A DNA stretch of 64,000 bases from Geminocystis herdmanii PCC 6308 (GTDB taxonomy: Bacteria; Cyanobacteriota; Cyanobacteriia; Cyanobacteriales; Cyanobacteriaceae), in NCBI RefSeq assembly GCF_000332235.1, contig NZ_CM001775.1, positions 1,171,630 to 1,235,629 of the forward strand, read 5' to 3'. Each line of letters begins with the position of its first letter. Position 1 is the stretch's first letter. The translations under genes were made by a program, and so were the position numbers. A model generated the notes under the pieces. The model was not told the DNA's origin. It saw only the letters and a program-made list of their open reading frames with translations, and ran no database searches. Positions 25,721 through 35,231 of the stretch are shown here, piece after piece.

Positions 25721-26707
25721 CTACTTACTATTTAATGTAAAAACGGTAATTTCTGGACGACAATTAAACCGAATATAAGGGTAAGCCATGCCAACTCCCC
25801 GATTAGTATATTGAATCATATTTTGAACTTGGTATAAACCTTGTGGATAAGTTCTACCATTAGGGGGTAGAAAAGGCGCTCCCATAAAAGGAATACGAAT
25901 TTGCCCTCCGTGGGAATGTCCAGATAATTGTAACTGAAATCGATCGAATTTAGCACTATATTGAGCATAATCTGGTTCATGGACTAACAGAATATTAACT
26001 CCTTTTTCTGGTAAATTTTTCAAGATTTTTTTGATATTATTTTTTCGATAAGTGAAACAATCAACCCCGGCAATATTGAGGATGGCATTATTTTTTTCAA
26101 AGGTATAAAAATCATTTTTTAAATTAATAATATGACTATCTTCTAAGGCTTTTTCAACTAAAGTTACTTCCGTAGCGTAATCATGATTTCCTAATACAGA
26201 AAAACTTTTATAATTAGGTTTTAAATTGATTAAACTTTTTGTTAAAATTTCTTGATCTATCGTGTAAGAATGAGCAGGAGATTGAGGGGTGGAAATACCT
26301 ATTTTATTCATAAGTCTTTGAAATAATGATGAAGCTCTTTTTTTTCTATAGGAAAGTGAAGTTCCATCTAATCTTTGAAGTTCAGTCGTATTTTGAGAGA
26401 AAAAGTCTCCTGTTAATACCACTATATCAGGAGATTGTTGATTAACTAATTTGACAATTTTATTGAGTCTTTTTTGTGTCATCCATTCATTGATATGAAT
26501 ATCGCTAATTTGGACTATTTTCCAACCGATAAATTCTGAGTCTAAATTAGGTAAACTAAGTTCAATATTTTTAACTTTTATCCACTGAGGTTCTATCTGA
26601 TAAATATATAGAAAAAAACCTAATACACTTAAACCTAAGATGATCATAAATAAGATAAATAATTTGATCAATTTAAAGAACAGTTTGATAAAATATCTGA
26701 TTAACAT
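25721..26707 (-). CDS. Membrane-anchored metallophosphoesterase (YaeI-like)
   Basis: Calcineurin-like phosphoesterase with an N-terminal membrane helix (about residues 10-35). Metal ligands are in QISDIHINEW, VVLTGDFFS, SVLGNHDYAT, LLVHEPDYAQ and LSGHSHGGQI, all intact and in canonical order. The 328-residue length and the ending RGVGMAYPYIRFNCRPEITVF are typical of the YaeI/YkuE group, some of which act on lipid pyrophosphates. The substrate here is unknown. Confidence 0.88.
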   Translation of the reverse strand: MLIRYFIKLFFKLIKLFILFMIILGLSVLGFFLYIYQIEPQWIKVKNIELSLPNLDSEFIGWKIVQISDIHINEWMTQKRLNKIVKLVNQQSPDIVVLTGDFFSQNTTELQRLDGTSLSYRKKRASSLFQRLMNKIGISTPQSPAHSYTIDQEILTKSLINLKPNYKSFSVLGNHDYATEVTLVEKALEDSHIINLKNDFYTFEKNNAILNIAGVDCFTYRKNNIKKILKNLPEKGVNILLVHEPDYAQYSAKFDRFQLQLSGHSHGGQIRIPFMGAPFLPPNGRTYPQGLYQVQNMIQYTNRGVGMAYPYIRFNCRPEITVFTLNSK

Positions 26708-26990
26708 CTAAATTTGATTCAATAAAATTAAGGATTAACTAATATATTTCTTAAAAATTTTAGTTTTCTTTCATCTCAAGTTTAACTTAAACTTTCCAAA
26801 AAAAAACAGCACATTAAAAATACTTTTATATTTAAAATTAGAACTAAATTATTCGATATTCCTCACATTTTCCGTAGAAACGTAAAATTTTACGTCTTTA
26901 CAATCATTTGATTTGTTCAAAATCTTTTATGAAGAAGTTTATTATATATAGTAAAATAGTCTAAAAAAGTTCTCAATAATTAATTAATCA

Positions 26991-27779
26991 ATGAAAATAG
27001 CTACATGGAATGTTAACTCAATTCGCACTCGTCAAGAACAAGTAAAGCAATGGTTAATAGAAAATAACATTGATGTCATTTGTTTACAAGAAACTAAAGT
27101 TATTGATGCAGATTTTCCCCTAGAAGGATTCAAAGATATAGGTTATCATACTTATATTTATGGTCAAAAAGCCTATAACGGTGTAGCGATTTTTAGTCGT
27201 CAACCTTTAGAAGATGTTAGATATGGTTTTGCTGATATTTTACCGCCTAATATTGTTAATGATTTTGATGAACAAAAACGGGTAATTAGTGGTGTTATTA
27301 ATAACATTAGAATCGTTAATCTTTATGTACCTAATGGAAACTCGATCGATTCTGAAAAATATCAATATAAACTAGCATGGTTAGATTTATTAAAACAATA
27401 TTTAACAGTATTAAAACAGGAAAATTCAGAGGAATTATTAGTTTGTGGAGACTTTAATATTGCCTTAGAAGATATAGATATTTATAAAGCTATAGGCAAG
27501 GAAAATCATATCATGGCTTCTAAAATTGAAAGGGAAAGTTTACGATCGATCTTAACTCTTGGTTTAACGGATATTTTCCGCAAATTTACTTCAGAAGGAA
27601 ATTTTTATAGTTGGTGGGATTATCGTCAAGGAGGCTTTACAAAGAATAGAGGATGGCGCATTGATCATATTTATTTAACCGATAAATTAGTAGAAAAAGC
27701 CCTTAATTGCTATATCGATATTACCCCTAGAAAATTAACTCAACCAAGTGATCATGCTCCTGTTATTTGTGAATTTTAA
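26991..27779 (+). CDS. xth: Exodeoxyribonuclease III
   Basis: Class II AP endonuclease and 3'-5' exonuclease of base-excision repair. 262 residues with MKIATWNVNSIRTR, VICLQETKV (metal-binding Glu), YVPNGNSIDSEKYQYKL, LVCGDFNIALEDID, FRKFTSEGNFYSWWDYRQ, RIDHIYLT and the terminal SDHAPVI catalytic His. All motifs are present. A monocistronic unit with 283 bp of AT-rich DNA upstream. Confidence 0.96.
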   Translation: MKIATWNVNSIRTRQEQVKQWLIENNIDVICLQETKVIDADFPLEGFKDIGYHTYIYGQKAYNGVAIFSRQPLEDVRYGFADILPPNIVNDFDEQKRVISGVINNIRIVNLYVPNGNSIDSEKYQYKLAWLDLLKQYLTVLKQENSEELLVCGDFNIALEDIDIYKAIGKENHIMASKIERESLRSILTLGLTDIFRKFTSEGNFYSWWDYRQGGFTKNRGWRIDHIYLTDKLVEKALNCYIDITPRKLTQPSDHAPVICEF

Positions 27780-27884
27780 ATTGTAATTGTAATTGTGTTA
27801 AAATAAGATTTAGGCTTAAACATCAAGTTATAAAAGAAACATTAATTAAAATTTTCACAATCAATTTAGAGGATTGCTATATTG

Positions 27885-28398
27885 TTATTTATCTTTACAA
27901 TGTTTAATTAAATCTTCCTTAGATAAATTTAATAATAATGGCACTATTTCGATCGAAGAAAGTTTTAATAATTTAGGAATAATTTCCTCTAATTGTCTAT
28001 CAATATTTCCAAAACGATTAACAAGAATACCTTCAATAAACATTTTTTGTCCTATTTCCAAACCTTGCTGTAAACCTTGTTGTCGCCCCTGCTGTAAACC
28101 TTCTTGAATGCCAATTTGTTTATTTTCAGCAAGTTTATTTAAGTAAACGGGTGATAGTTTCATAATTAATTCTTTATCCTCTGATTCTAACATTTTGCCT
28201 TCTTTTTGATTCAATTCTAACATAGCTAATAAATTACAGACTAGCTCAATTACATTGTCTCGATGAGATGAATTTTTTGGTAAATTGTTTAACTCCTCGA
28301 TCGCATTTTGTTGTAATTTACCACCTGTATTCCCGTCTTATCTTCATTTTTTTGTCGAAGTAAGGTAATTACGAATCCTGAACTCAAGAGGGTGCTAT
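27885..28398 (-). pseudogene. Degraded Rpn-family nuclease gene, C-terminal part with frameshift
   Basis: The intact 112-residue frame (27885-28223) holds the family's C-terminal part: Gln/Gly-rich helix GIQEGLQQGRQQGLQQGLEI, then MFIEGILVNRFGNIDRQLEE. Upstream codons stay open to about 28340 (GGKLQQNAIEELNNLPKNSS). Then the homologous reading shifts frame: SSGFVITLLRQKNEDKTG is read in another frame at about 28336-28390. The nuclease domain with the catalytic residues is gone. It is therefore a 5'-truncated, frameshifted remnant. Confidence 0.75.
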
Positions 28399-28442
28399 GT
28401 TATAATGAAAAAACTAAAAACCTTATAAAAAACTAGCTGATC

Positions 28443-29129
28443 GTGTTTTCATCACTTATCGCTGATTATAAAATTATTTTTGAACGTGATCCCGCCGCTC
28501 GTAACTGGTTAGAAGTTTTACTCTGCTATCCCGGATTACAAGCCCTTGTGCTTCATCGCTTTTCCCATTGGCTTAACAATTTGGGATTACCCCTCATACC
28601 CCGTTTAATGTCTCATTTCGGACGCTTTTTTACTGGTATCGAAATCCATCCGGGCGCTACCATCGGTAAAGGTGTCTTTATTGATCATGGTATGGGAGTA
28701 GTAATTGGGGAAACCGCCATTATTGGAGATTATTGTTTAATTTATCAAGGTGTTACTCTTGGCGGTACGGGAAAACAAAGCGGAAAACGTCATCCTACCC
28801 TTGGGGAAAATGTGGTTATAGGTGGTGGTGCGAAAGTATTAGGAAATATTCTGATCGGTAACAATGTCCGTATTGGTGCTGGTTCGGTGGTTTTAAAGGA
28901 TGTTCCCTCTGATTCTACGGTGGTGGGCATTCCGGGTCGTGTAGTCTATCGATCGGGCGTAAAAGTTGATCCCCTTGATCATAGTAATTTACCTGATTCA
29001 GAGGCGATCGTAATTAAGACTCTTTTAGATCGAATTGAACAGTTAGAAAAACAGGTAACAGAGTTACAACAACAATCCCTCGAAAAACAGTTTTATTGTT
29101 CTGATTCTAGTTCTTGGATCGGCAAATAA
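28443..29129 (+). CDS. cysE: Serine O-acetyltransferase
   Basis: First enzyme of cysteine synthesis, acetylating serine with acetyl-CoA. An N-terminal helical domain ([20 protein letters not shown]) is followed by a left-handed beta-helix of hexapeptide repeats ([22 protein letters not shown] first, then GNVRIG-type turns) with the catalytic His in [21 protein letters not shown] is the family loop. The C-terminal tail is a short coiled coil. The start is taken as GTG at 28443. 228 residues, complete. Confidence 0.96.
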   Translation: MFSSLIADYKIIFERDPAARNWLEVLLCYPGLQALVLHRFSHWLNNLGLPLIPRLMSHFGRFFTGIEIHPGATIGKGVFIDHGMGVVIGETAIIGDYCLIYQGVTLGGTGKQSGKRHPTLGENVVIGGGAKVLGNILIGNNVRIGAGSVVLKDVPSDSTVVGIPGRVVYRSGVKVDPLDHSNLPDSEAIVIKTLLDRIEQLEKQVTELQQQSLEKQFYCSDSSSWIGK

Positions 29130-29172
29130 CAGTTAGAAAATAACAGTTAGAATTGACACTATTTTTATATTT

Positions 29173-29376
29173 ATGATTATAACTTTTAATGTACCTTCCA
29201 TAGCTTGTGACGTTTGTGCTAATACCATTACTAAGGCTATTCAAAATCATGATCCTAGTTCGATCGTACGCATTGATGTTGCCACAAAAGTTGTGGAAAT
29301 TGACACCCAAAAAACTCCCTCAGAAATGAAACAAGTAATCATTGATGTTGGTCATGATGTTCATGAGGGGTTTTGA
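29173..29376 (+). CDS. Heavy-metal-associated (HMA) domain protein, copper-chaperone-like
   Basis: 67-residue single HMA domain. The metal-binding motif ACDVCANTI puts Cys at residues 12 and 15, and a ferredoxin-like beta-alpha-beta pattern follows (IVRIDVATKVVEID, then VIIDVGHDV). It resembles the small copper chaperones (Atx1/CopZ) that deliver Cu(I) to P-type ATPases. The usual M before GxCxxC is replaced by S-I-A, so metal preference may differ. It is 43 bp after cysE. Confidence 0.88.
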   Translation: MIITFNVPSIACDVCANTITKAIQNHDPSSIVRIDVATKVVEIDTQKTPSEMKQVIIDVGHDVHEGF

Positions 29377-29449
29377 TTAGTTTGTAGTAAGGGTTTTAAC
29401 CCTTCTTAAACCCAATTTTTCATTATTGATTACTTATTGTTATAGGTCG

Positions 29450-31018
29450 ATGAAACAAAAAATATTATGGTTAACGGCAGGTGTCAACTTATTGGTTTTT
29501 GTCCTTCCTGCTTGGGGTTTAAATGATTCTCTTTCAGAAAAAGGCATTGATGTTTTAAGGTTACACCAAGCCCCTTATAATTTACAAGGGAATAAAATTA
29601 GTATCGGTCAAGTGGAAATTGGACGACCCAAAAAATTTGCCCTTGATAAAATAAGTCCACTACATAAAAAACTACCGATCGCACGGCTTTTTTTCCGCAA
29701 TCAACCTGCCGAACCTAATAGTCATATTGATAATCATGCCATGATGGTGGCTTCGGTGATGATTAGTAATCAAAAGGATTTGCGAGGAGTTGCCCCCCAA
29801 GCTAATTTATATTCGGCGGCCATTGGTTCATTAAAAAGTGCGGCACAACCCGAAGAATGTTTGACAACGCAACATATAGCCTTACAAAATAGTGGTAGTG
29901 TTCGATCGATCAATTTAAGTTTTGGAGAGTCTTTGGCAAGAGATGCACGACAAAACCCTCAATTAGACGGTAACGCTTTATTAACTCAATGTTTGGATTG
30001 GTCAGCCAGAGTCCATAATGTTCTTTATGTGGTGGCAGGAAATCAAGGGTTAGGCGGTATTCCTATTCCCACCGATAATTACAATGGTATCACTGCTGCC
30101 TATAGTATGCGCAAAGGAGGAATTTTCAGTAAAGTTGACTTTGCCAATTTAAGTATTGCGCCCATGAGTATTGCGAAAGGTTTGATTCGTCAAGAAATTA
30201 ATGTAGGTGCAAGACGGGGCATTAGTTTACTCGCACCGGGTAGCAAAATTAATGTTTATAACGTAGATGGTAGAGTGGAAAAAGTAAGCGGTACAAGTTT
30301 CGCCGCTCCTCATATTACAGGTTCGATCGCGCTCTTACATGAAGCAGGAAATAAATTTTTTCAACAAAACCTCAATACATGGACAAGAGATTATCGCAAT
30401 CATCAAGTAATGAAAGCAATTTTACTCAATTCCGCCGATAAATTAAAAGATCATGGTAACGGTAAATTATTAGGTATGACTCGCAATATTTACACCCAAA
30501 AAAATCAAACTTGGTTAGAAAGTGATGCTTATACTAATCCCGAAATTCCTTTAGATATGCAAATGGGAACAGGGCATTTAAACACCATGAGAGCCTATAA
30601 TCAATTAAAAGCTGGTCAACATAGTTATAAGAAAAAAGTATCTAATATTGGCTGGAACTATGATGAAATTGAGGAAAACACTTTTCAAGATTATGTTATT
30701 GAAAAACCTTTAAAAGCTGATCATTTTATTTCTATTACCTTAGCATGGGATCGTTTAGTGGAATTAAATGATCTTAATAATAATCTACAATACGATATAG
30801 GTGAAACTTTTGTCGATCGAGGTTTAAATAACTTAGATTTAGAATTAATTACTAATGATCAAGAGGAAAAAATAGTCTGTTCATCTGTGAGTAAAGTAGA
30901 TAGTGTCGAACATATTTTCTGCCCCATACCCAAAACAGGAGAATATAAAATTCGGGTAAAATTCACGGAAAAAATCAATAATCCCCTTCAATCCTACGGT
31001 TTAGCGTGGCAATCATAA
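29450..31018 (+). CDS. Secreted S8 (subtilisin-family) serine peptidase
   Basis: ATG at 29450 is chosen because it begins a signal peptide (MKQKILWLTAGVNLLVFVLP, cleaved near AWG). The Ser motif is canonical (VSGTSFAAPHITGSIALL) and the His is seen in DNHAMMVASVM, followed by RGVAPQANLYSAAIG. Where the catalytic Asp is expected the protein reads SIGQVEIGRPKK, with Glu instead. The C-terminal 120 residues form a beta-rich domain. Probably exported; the substrate is unknown. About 522 residues. Confidence 0.85.
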   Translation: MKQKILWLTAGVNLLVFVLPAWGLNDSLSEKGIDVLRLHQAPYNLQGNKISIGQVEIGRPKKFALDKISPLHKKLPIARLFFRNQPAEPNSHIDNHAMMVASVMISNQKDLRGVAPQANLYSAAIGSLKSAAQPEECLTTQHIALQNSGSVRSINLSFGESLARDARQNPQLDGNALLTQCLDWSARVHNVLYVVAGNQGLGGIPIPTDNYNGITAAYSMRKGGIFSKVDFANLSIAPMSIAKGLIRQEINVGARRGISLLAPGSKINVYNVDGRVEKVSGTSFAAPHITGSIALLHEAGNKFFQQNLNTWTRDYRNHQVMKAILLNSADKLKDHGNGKLLGMTRNIYTQKNQTWLESDAYTNPEIPLDMQMGTGHLNTMRAYNQLKAGQHSYKKKVSNIGWNYDEIEENTFQDYVIEKPLKADHFISITLAWDRLVELNDLNNNLQYDIGETFVDRGLNNLDLELITNDQEEKIVCSSVSKVDSVEHIFCPIPKTGEYKIRVKFTEKINNPLQSYGLAWQS

Positions 31019-31197
31019 TTAGGGTTTGCCTCATAGTATTTATCGATTAGGGTGTTAGGTATGGCGTGTTAGGTTTTAGGTTAAAGAATGAAAAATCAAG
31101 GTTTTGAGATTTTTTGTTGTAGATTGTATGTTGTCACTTGCCTTTTATTCATCTTCACAAGTAAACTAAATCTAGTATCTGAGTTGACTATTTTTCA

Positions 31198-31689
31198 ATG
31201 GAACTAGAATCATTTTCTCCTAATCTTACCAACAAAATTGAGGCAATTCTATATCTTAAAGCACAACCTACCACCATTGATGAACTCGTTACCTTAACCA
31301 AAACATCCATTGATGACATCCAAGAGGCTTTAATTCAATTGATGTCTGACTATAGCTATCGTGACAGTGCCTTAGAAATTCTCGAAACACCTCAAGGATA
31401 TAGCTTACAATTAAGAAATTGCTATCAATCTCTCTTAGAACATCTTATCCCCGCTGAGTTAAATCCTAGCACCTTAAAAACTTTAGCCGCCATTGCCCTC
31501 AAAAATCCGATTTTGCAAAGTGATTTAATTAATCTACGAGGTAGTAGTGCCTATCAACACGTTAACGAATTAGTAGAAGCAGGATTCATCCGCAAACGCC
31601 GTCAAGAAGAAGGTCGATCGTATTGGCTAGAAGTTACTAGCAAATTTTATCAATATTTTGAGATGAATCAATTAGGTAATGAGGAATGA
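31198..31689 (+). CDS. scpB: Segregation and condensation protein B
   Basis: Kleisin-interacting winged-helix protein of the SMC-ScpAB chromosome condensation complex. 163 residues with two winged-helix units: IEAILYLKAQPTTIDELV, LEILETPQGYSLQLR, then TLKTLAAIALKNPILQSDLINLRGSSAYQHV (longer motif; key residues are LRGSSAY) and GFIRKRRQEEGRSYWLEVT. The family consensus at the last motif is GRP/RSxxY. ScpA is not in this window. Confidence 0.93.
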   Translation: MELESFSPNLTNKIEAILYLKAQPTTIDELVTLTKTSIDDIQEALIQLMSDYSYRDSALEILETPQGYSLQLRNCYQSLLEHLIPAELNPSTLKTLAAIALKNPILQSDLINLRGSSAYQHVNELVEAGFIRKRRQEEGRSYWLEVTSKFYQYFEMNQLGNEE

Positions 31690-31790
31690 GAAATGGATAG
31701 TAAAATCTAGCATCTTTCACTTAACGTTAGTTATGATATGGTAAGAGTGAATAAAAGAGTAACGGCAAATTCCAACAGAGGGAAGAAATA

Positions 31791-32117
31791 ATGGTATTTG
31801 ATTCAAATTTTTTTCAGAGAGAATCAGAAACGACAGTCAAAAACACCTTAGTAGAATATTTACAAAAACAACATCCTGACACTTTAGAGAGAATCGCACA
31901 ATCTGCTACCCCCGAAGTCAGAGAAATTATTACCCATAACGTACAAGGTTTATTGGGTAGTTTACCTTCGGAAGCATTCAATATTCAAATAGTTACCGAT
32001 CGACAAAATCTTGCTAATCTCTTAGCATCGGCGATGATGACAGGTTATTTTCTCTGCCAAATGGAAAAAAGGAAAGATTTAGACGAGAGTATCGCTGACA
32101 CCGATTCCCTTTTTTAA
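31791..32117 (+). CDS. DUF760 family protein
   Basis: 108-residue cyanobacterial and plastid protein family with no assigned function. Typical features: VKNTLVEYLQKQHPDTLERI, ATPEVREIITHNVQGLLGSLP, and IVTDRQNLANLLASAMMTGYFL, all helical. An acidic tail follows. AGAGGGAAG precedes the ATG as a ribosome-binding site. It lies 101 bp after scpB. Confidence 0.85.
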   Translation: MVFDSNFFQRESETTVKNTLVEYLQKQHPDTLERIAQSATPEVREIITHNVQGLLGSLPSEAFNIQIVTDRQNLANLLASAMMTGYFLCQMEKRKDLDESIADTDSLF

Positions 32118-32175
32118 TAAATAGTGAATAGTGAGTAGTGGAAACTTTAAATTGTTAATTGTTAATTCTTAATTC

Positions 32176-32271
32176 TTAACCGCCTTTAGCAAAAGAAATC
32201 ATTACTAGAAATGAAAGTAATAATCCGGGTACTAATAAAACAATTAACATCAAAAATTGGTCAGTAGTCAT
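32176..32271 (-). CDS. 31-residue single-helix membrane peptide
   Basis: ATG at 32271 and TAA at 32176. The peptide has an acidic start (MTTDQF), a continuous hydrophobic helix (LMLIVLLVPGLLLSFLVMIS) and the ending FAKGG. Size and layout resemble low-molecular-mass subunits of photosynthetic complexes, but I cannot name it. GGGAAA lies just before the start. It is transcribed opposite to its neighbours. Confidence 0.6.
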   Translation of the reverse strand: MTTDQFLMLIVLLVPGLLLSFLVMISFAKGG

Positions 32272-32370
32272 GATTTTCCCATGGGTGAGTCATTTTTCAT
32301 GTATATTATATATTTATATTTAGGTATAGATAAAATTTCTTCTTCTAAATCTTGTTAAAATAACACTTCC

Positions 32371-32814
32371 ATGACTCATTCTTTTCTTTTAGAACCTAGT
32401 AGTTGGATTATTAAAGGCACATGGCTTGATAAAAGTCAAGTAGCTGTTCCTTTTCAGGGTGCAACTATTATCACATGGGATCAATCAAATTGGTTTATCA
32501 TTAAAACGAAAATTATTTTTCCGAAAAGCGATCGAAAAGAAATAAGCTATGAATATAAAGGATTTTTACCCGGTCATAGAACCCAATATACCTATATTTT
32601 AAAAAGGAGTGATTTTGAAAAAATAGAAGGGGAAGGTTGGTTAACTGCCGATTCCATTATTCAACGATATTGGGTATTAGGAGATAATCGCCGTTTAAAT
32701 GGTTTTGAAACATTTTTCCGTTTAGATGAAGACACTTATCATCTAACCAGTGGTATGATGACGGGTAATCATCTTTACAATACTTTAGAAGGAATTTTAG
32801 AACGTCATGGTTAA
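32371..32814 (+). CDS. Conserved hypothetical beta-rich protein
   Basis: 147 residues, no signal peptide. Alternating strands such as WIIKGTWLD, GATIITWDQSNWFIIKTKII, YEYKGFLPG and TQYTYILKRSDFEKIEGEGW suggest a lipocalin-like or beta-barrel fold. It ends in NRRLNGFETFFRLDEDTYHL. It looks like a full-length cyanobacterial conserved protein, but I do not recognise a function. It precedes a Ser/Thr kinase gene by 58 bp on the same strand and may be co-transcribed. Confidence 0.6.
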   Translation: MTHSFLLEPSSWIIKGTWLDKSQVAVPFQGATIITWDQSNWFIIKTKIIFPKSDRKEISYEYKGFLPGHRTQYTYILKRSDFEKIEGEGWLTADSIIQRYWVLGDNRRLNGFETFFRLDEDTYHLTSGMMTGNHLYNTLEGILERHG

Positions 32815-32872
32815 AATGTGTAAACATGAGTCAAAATAGGTATAGATTAAGATTTGATATATAAGTTAAATC

Positions 32873-34453
32873 ATGAGTTTAGGGCAAAAAGATAATCGTA
32901 TATTGGGCGATCGTTACCAGTTAATCGAATTAATTGGTTCGGGTGCTATGGGACAAGTTTATAGAGCCGAAGATCAAGTATTAGGTGGAGTAATCGTAGC
33001 TGTCAAATTTCTCTCCCAAACTCTACTTAACGAAAAAATGCGTCATCGCTTTGAAAGAGAAGCGACTATTAGTGCTCTTTTAGGGGAAAAAAGTATTCAT
33101 ATTATCCGAGTCAGAGATTACGGTATCGATGACAATGAAGTTCCTTACTATGTAATGGAATTTTTAGAAGGTCAAAGTTTGAGTGACATTATTAAATTTC
33201 AACCCTTAGAACTGAAACGATTTCTCTACATTACTCGTCAAATTTGTGTGGGGATGGATGCTGCCCACAGTGGCATAATGTTGCATAAGGAACTTTGTCA
33301 GGTTGTCCATCGAGATATTAAACCTAGTAATGTTTCCGTCATGCAAGACCCCACTTTAGGGGAGTTAGTGAAAATTCTCGATTTTGGGATTGCCAAGTTA
33401 GTACAGGCAAATGCCACTCAGACTCATTCATTTATGGGAACTTTGGCTTATTGTTCTCCTGAACAAATGGAGGGTAAGGAGTTAGACAATCGATCGGACA
33501 TTTATAGTTTAGGGGTAATGATGTATGAAATGTTAACCCTAGAGATGCCGATTCTACCTGAAACTTCCTCTTTTGGGGCATGGTACAAAGCTCATCATGA
33601 TTTTCAACCTCGCCCTTTTGAAGCCCATTTAAAAATACCTTCAGATTTAAAAAATATTATCATGAAGTGTATGGCAAAATCTAGGAACGATCGACCTCAA
33701 ACCGTCGCAGAAATTTTAAGGGTAATCGAAAGAATAGAAAAGGAAAATAATCGCAATAATAGGGATAAAATGACCAGTTATTCAGGTCAAGAAACTATTG
33801 TTGCAGATCAAGGGCATCAAGAGCAACAAAAACAAATAAAAGAAAGTGATCAAAATCAAGATAAAACAGAATTTTCCGAGACAGTGGTTTCACCTTCCAA
33901 CAAAAAGTCTCAATCTAAAATAACGAAAGATACAAAACTCACATGGCCTAAAAATAAACCCATACAAAAAATTGTTTTTCCTCGTATCGTTAACACTCAA
34001 ACGGAGACTTATCCTAGTTTGTGGGTAATGTTAGATAAACAAGATATTTTAAATCGTATAGTTAGTATTCGTTATAATCAGTTTCTGTTTTTAAGTTCAC
34101 CTCATCCGATGATTTTATGGATTACCGTTATTTATAATCCGATTCATGGTCCTCGTTGGCTACCTTGTTATTTAGATTTAAAAAGTGAAAGTTCTCGTCA
34201 GGTAGTAGCTTCTTTGGCGGAATTAGGTAGTTATAAAATCCTCTTTTTTGCTATTGAAGAACCTGAGAAGTGTCAACACAGTATGATTTCCACGATCGCA
34301 TCTAATCAGTGTACGATTATGAAAGATTGGATTAAAAACACCAGTAACTTTAATGATAAAGGAGACGCTAATTTAAGTCGTAAAAGATTAAGGGATGAAT
34401 TTGAAAGACTAAAACCTCGTATTTTGCAAAAGTTAGCCGAAAGCTATAAATAA
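32873..34453 (+). CDS. Serine/threonine protein kinase
   Basis: Hanks-type kinase. The N-terminal kinase domain (about 15-290) has IGSGAMGQVYRAED (P-loop), VAVKFL (Lys45), VVHRDIKPSN (Asp148), KILDFGIAKL (Asp170) and a GTLAYCSPEQMEG activation segment. A charged Gln/Lys linker (about 295-360) follows. The C-terminal domain of about 165 residues has SLWVMLDKQDILNRIVSIRY and is not recognised. No transmembrane segment is seen, so it is probably cytosolic. One of two kinases in the window. Confidence 0.93.
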   Translation: MSLGQKDNRILGDRYQLIELIGSGAMGQVYRAEDQVLGGVIVAVKFLSQTLLNEKMRHRFEREATISALLGEKSIHIIRVRDYGIDDNEVPYYVMEFLEGQSLSDIIKFQPLELKRFLYITRQICVGMDAAHSGIMLHKELCQVVHRDIKPSNVSVMQDPTLGELVKILDFGIAKLVQANATQTHSFMGTLAYCSPEQMEGKELDNRSDIYSLGVMMYEMLTLEMPILPETSSFGAWYKAHHDFQPRPFEAHLKIPSDLKNIIMKCMAKSRNDRPQTVAEILRVIERIEKENNRNNRDKMTSYSGQETIVADQGHQEQQKQIKESDQNQDKTEFSETVVSPSNKKSQSKITKDTKLTWPKNKPIQKIVFPRIVNTQTETYPSLWVMLDKQDILNRIVSIRYNQFLFLSSPHPMILWITVIYNPIHGPRWLPCYLDLKSESSRQVVASLAELGSYKILFFAIEEPEKCQHSMISTIASNQCTIMKDWIKNTSNFNDKGDANLSRKRLRDEFERLKPRILQKLAESYK

Positions 34454-34670
34454 TTAGGGGTTGCTGAAAAATTCTTTTGATGAGGATAGGAGAAAGGAGT
34501 CAGGAGACAGGAGATAGGAGAAATACTGAAACATCAAGATTTTTATGCTGTTGATAGATAGAATGAGTATAGTTGTATTTAAAAAATAGGTCAAAAGTGT
34601 CGAATTTTTGAATAAAAATCCTCAAAACAGCGCACTTTTTCACTAATGTATTATATCTAAACCTTTGATT
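34454..34670. other. Intergenic, with short GGAGATAG-type repeats
   Basis: Contains a decayed tandem array (GAGATAGGAGAAAGGAGTCAGG near 34488-34522, unit about 8 bp). Nothing else is recognised up to the TnpB remnant. Confidence 0.5.
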
Positions 34671-34964
34671 TTAATAGTCTTCTGATTTATTCAGCTTTTG
34701 TTCTAAGTTTCTCAGGGTTTGTTGAGCGACTTTAGCTGGTAATGCTCGATATTCAGGAGTTGATTTTAAGACTTTATCAAGGAGATTATAGCTCGAAAAT
34801 TCTCCACAAAAAATCAGGCTTTGTCGGATATTATAGTTAGCTTTATTGTACAGATTTTTAGAAGCAAAACACACTTGATCTAGTGATGACCAAAAAGAGT
34901 GAGTTTTTGTAATAATATGTCTTTCGACTAACTGAATAATCCAATCAAGGGGAGTAATGATAAT
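34671..34964 (-). pseudogene. N-terminal remnant of an IS605-type TnpB
   Basis: Open frame reading DQVCFASKNLYNKANYNIRQ, then YNLLDKVLKSTPEYRALPAK and VAQQTLRNLEQKL before a stop. This is the conserved N-terminal helical region of TnpB/OrfB proteins. The RuvC domain is missing and a GTG at 34874 is the only start-like codon. The codons upstream to 34964 continue the homologous reading without a start. A fragment left by deletion, not a functional gene. Confidence 0.7.
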
Positions 34965-35231
34965 TTAATGTTACTATAAAATGAAGGAAATTAAGAACAA
35001 TTCTCTTTTTTTATCAGATTTTCAGCTAATACTTGACATTATTTGTATATATTTGTCTATATTTTCATTAAAGTTTTATCATACCTAACTTAGTTCGATC
35101 GAGCAATCAATTTATTATAGATTTACTCTTGTTTGTAGTAAGGGTTTTAACCTTTATTTCATTAAATATAGTCATATCCATTGTTTCTGTGATATTTTCT
35201 AAAATACTGAAGTTAGTTAAATAATTCTTTT
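34965..35231. other. AT-rich intergenic region
   Basis: No gene seen. It contains a copy of the GTTTGTAGTAAGGGTTTTAA word at about 35131-35150, also present near 29380-29399 after the HMA gene. Confidence 0.45.
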
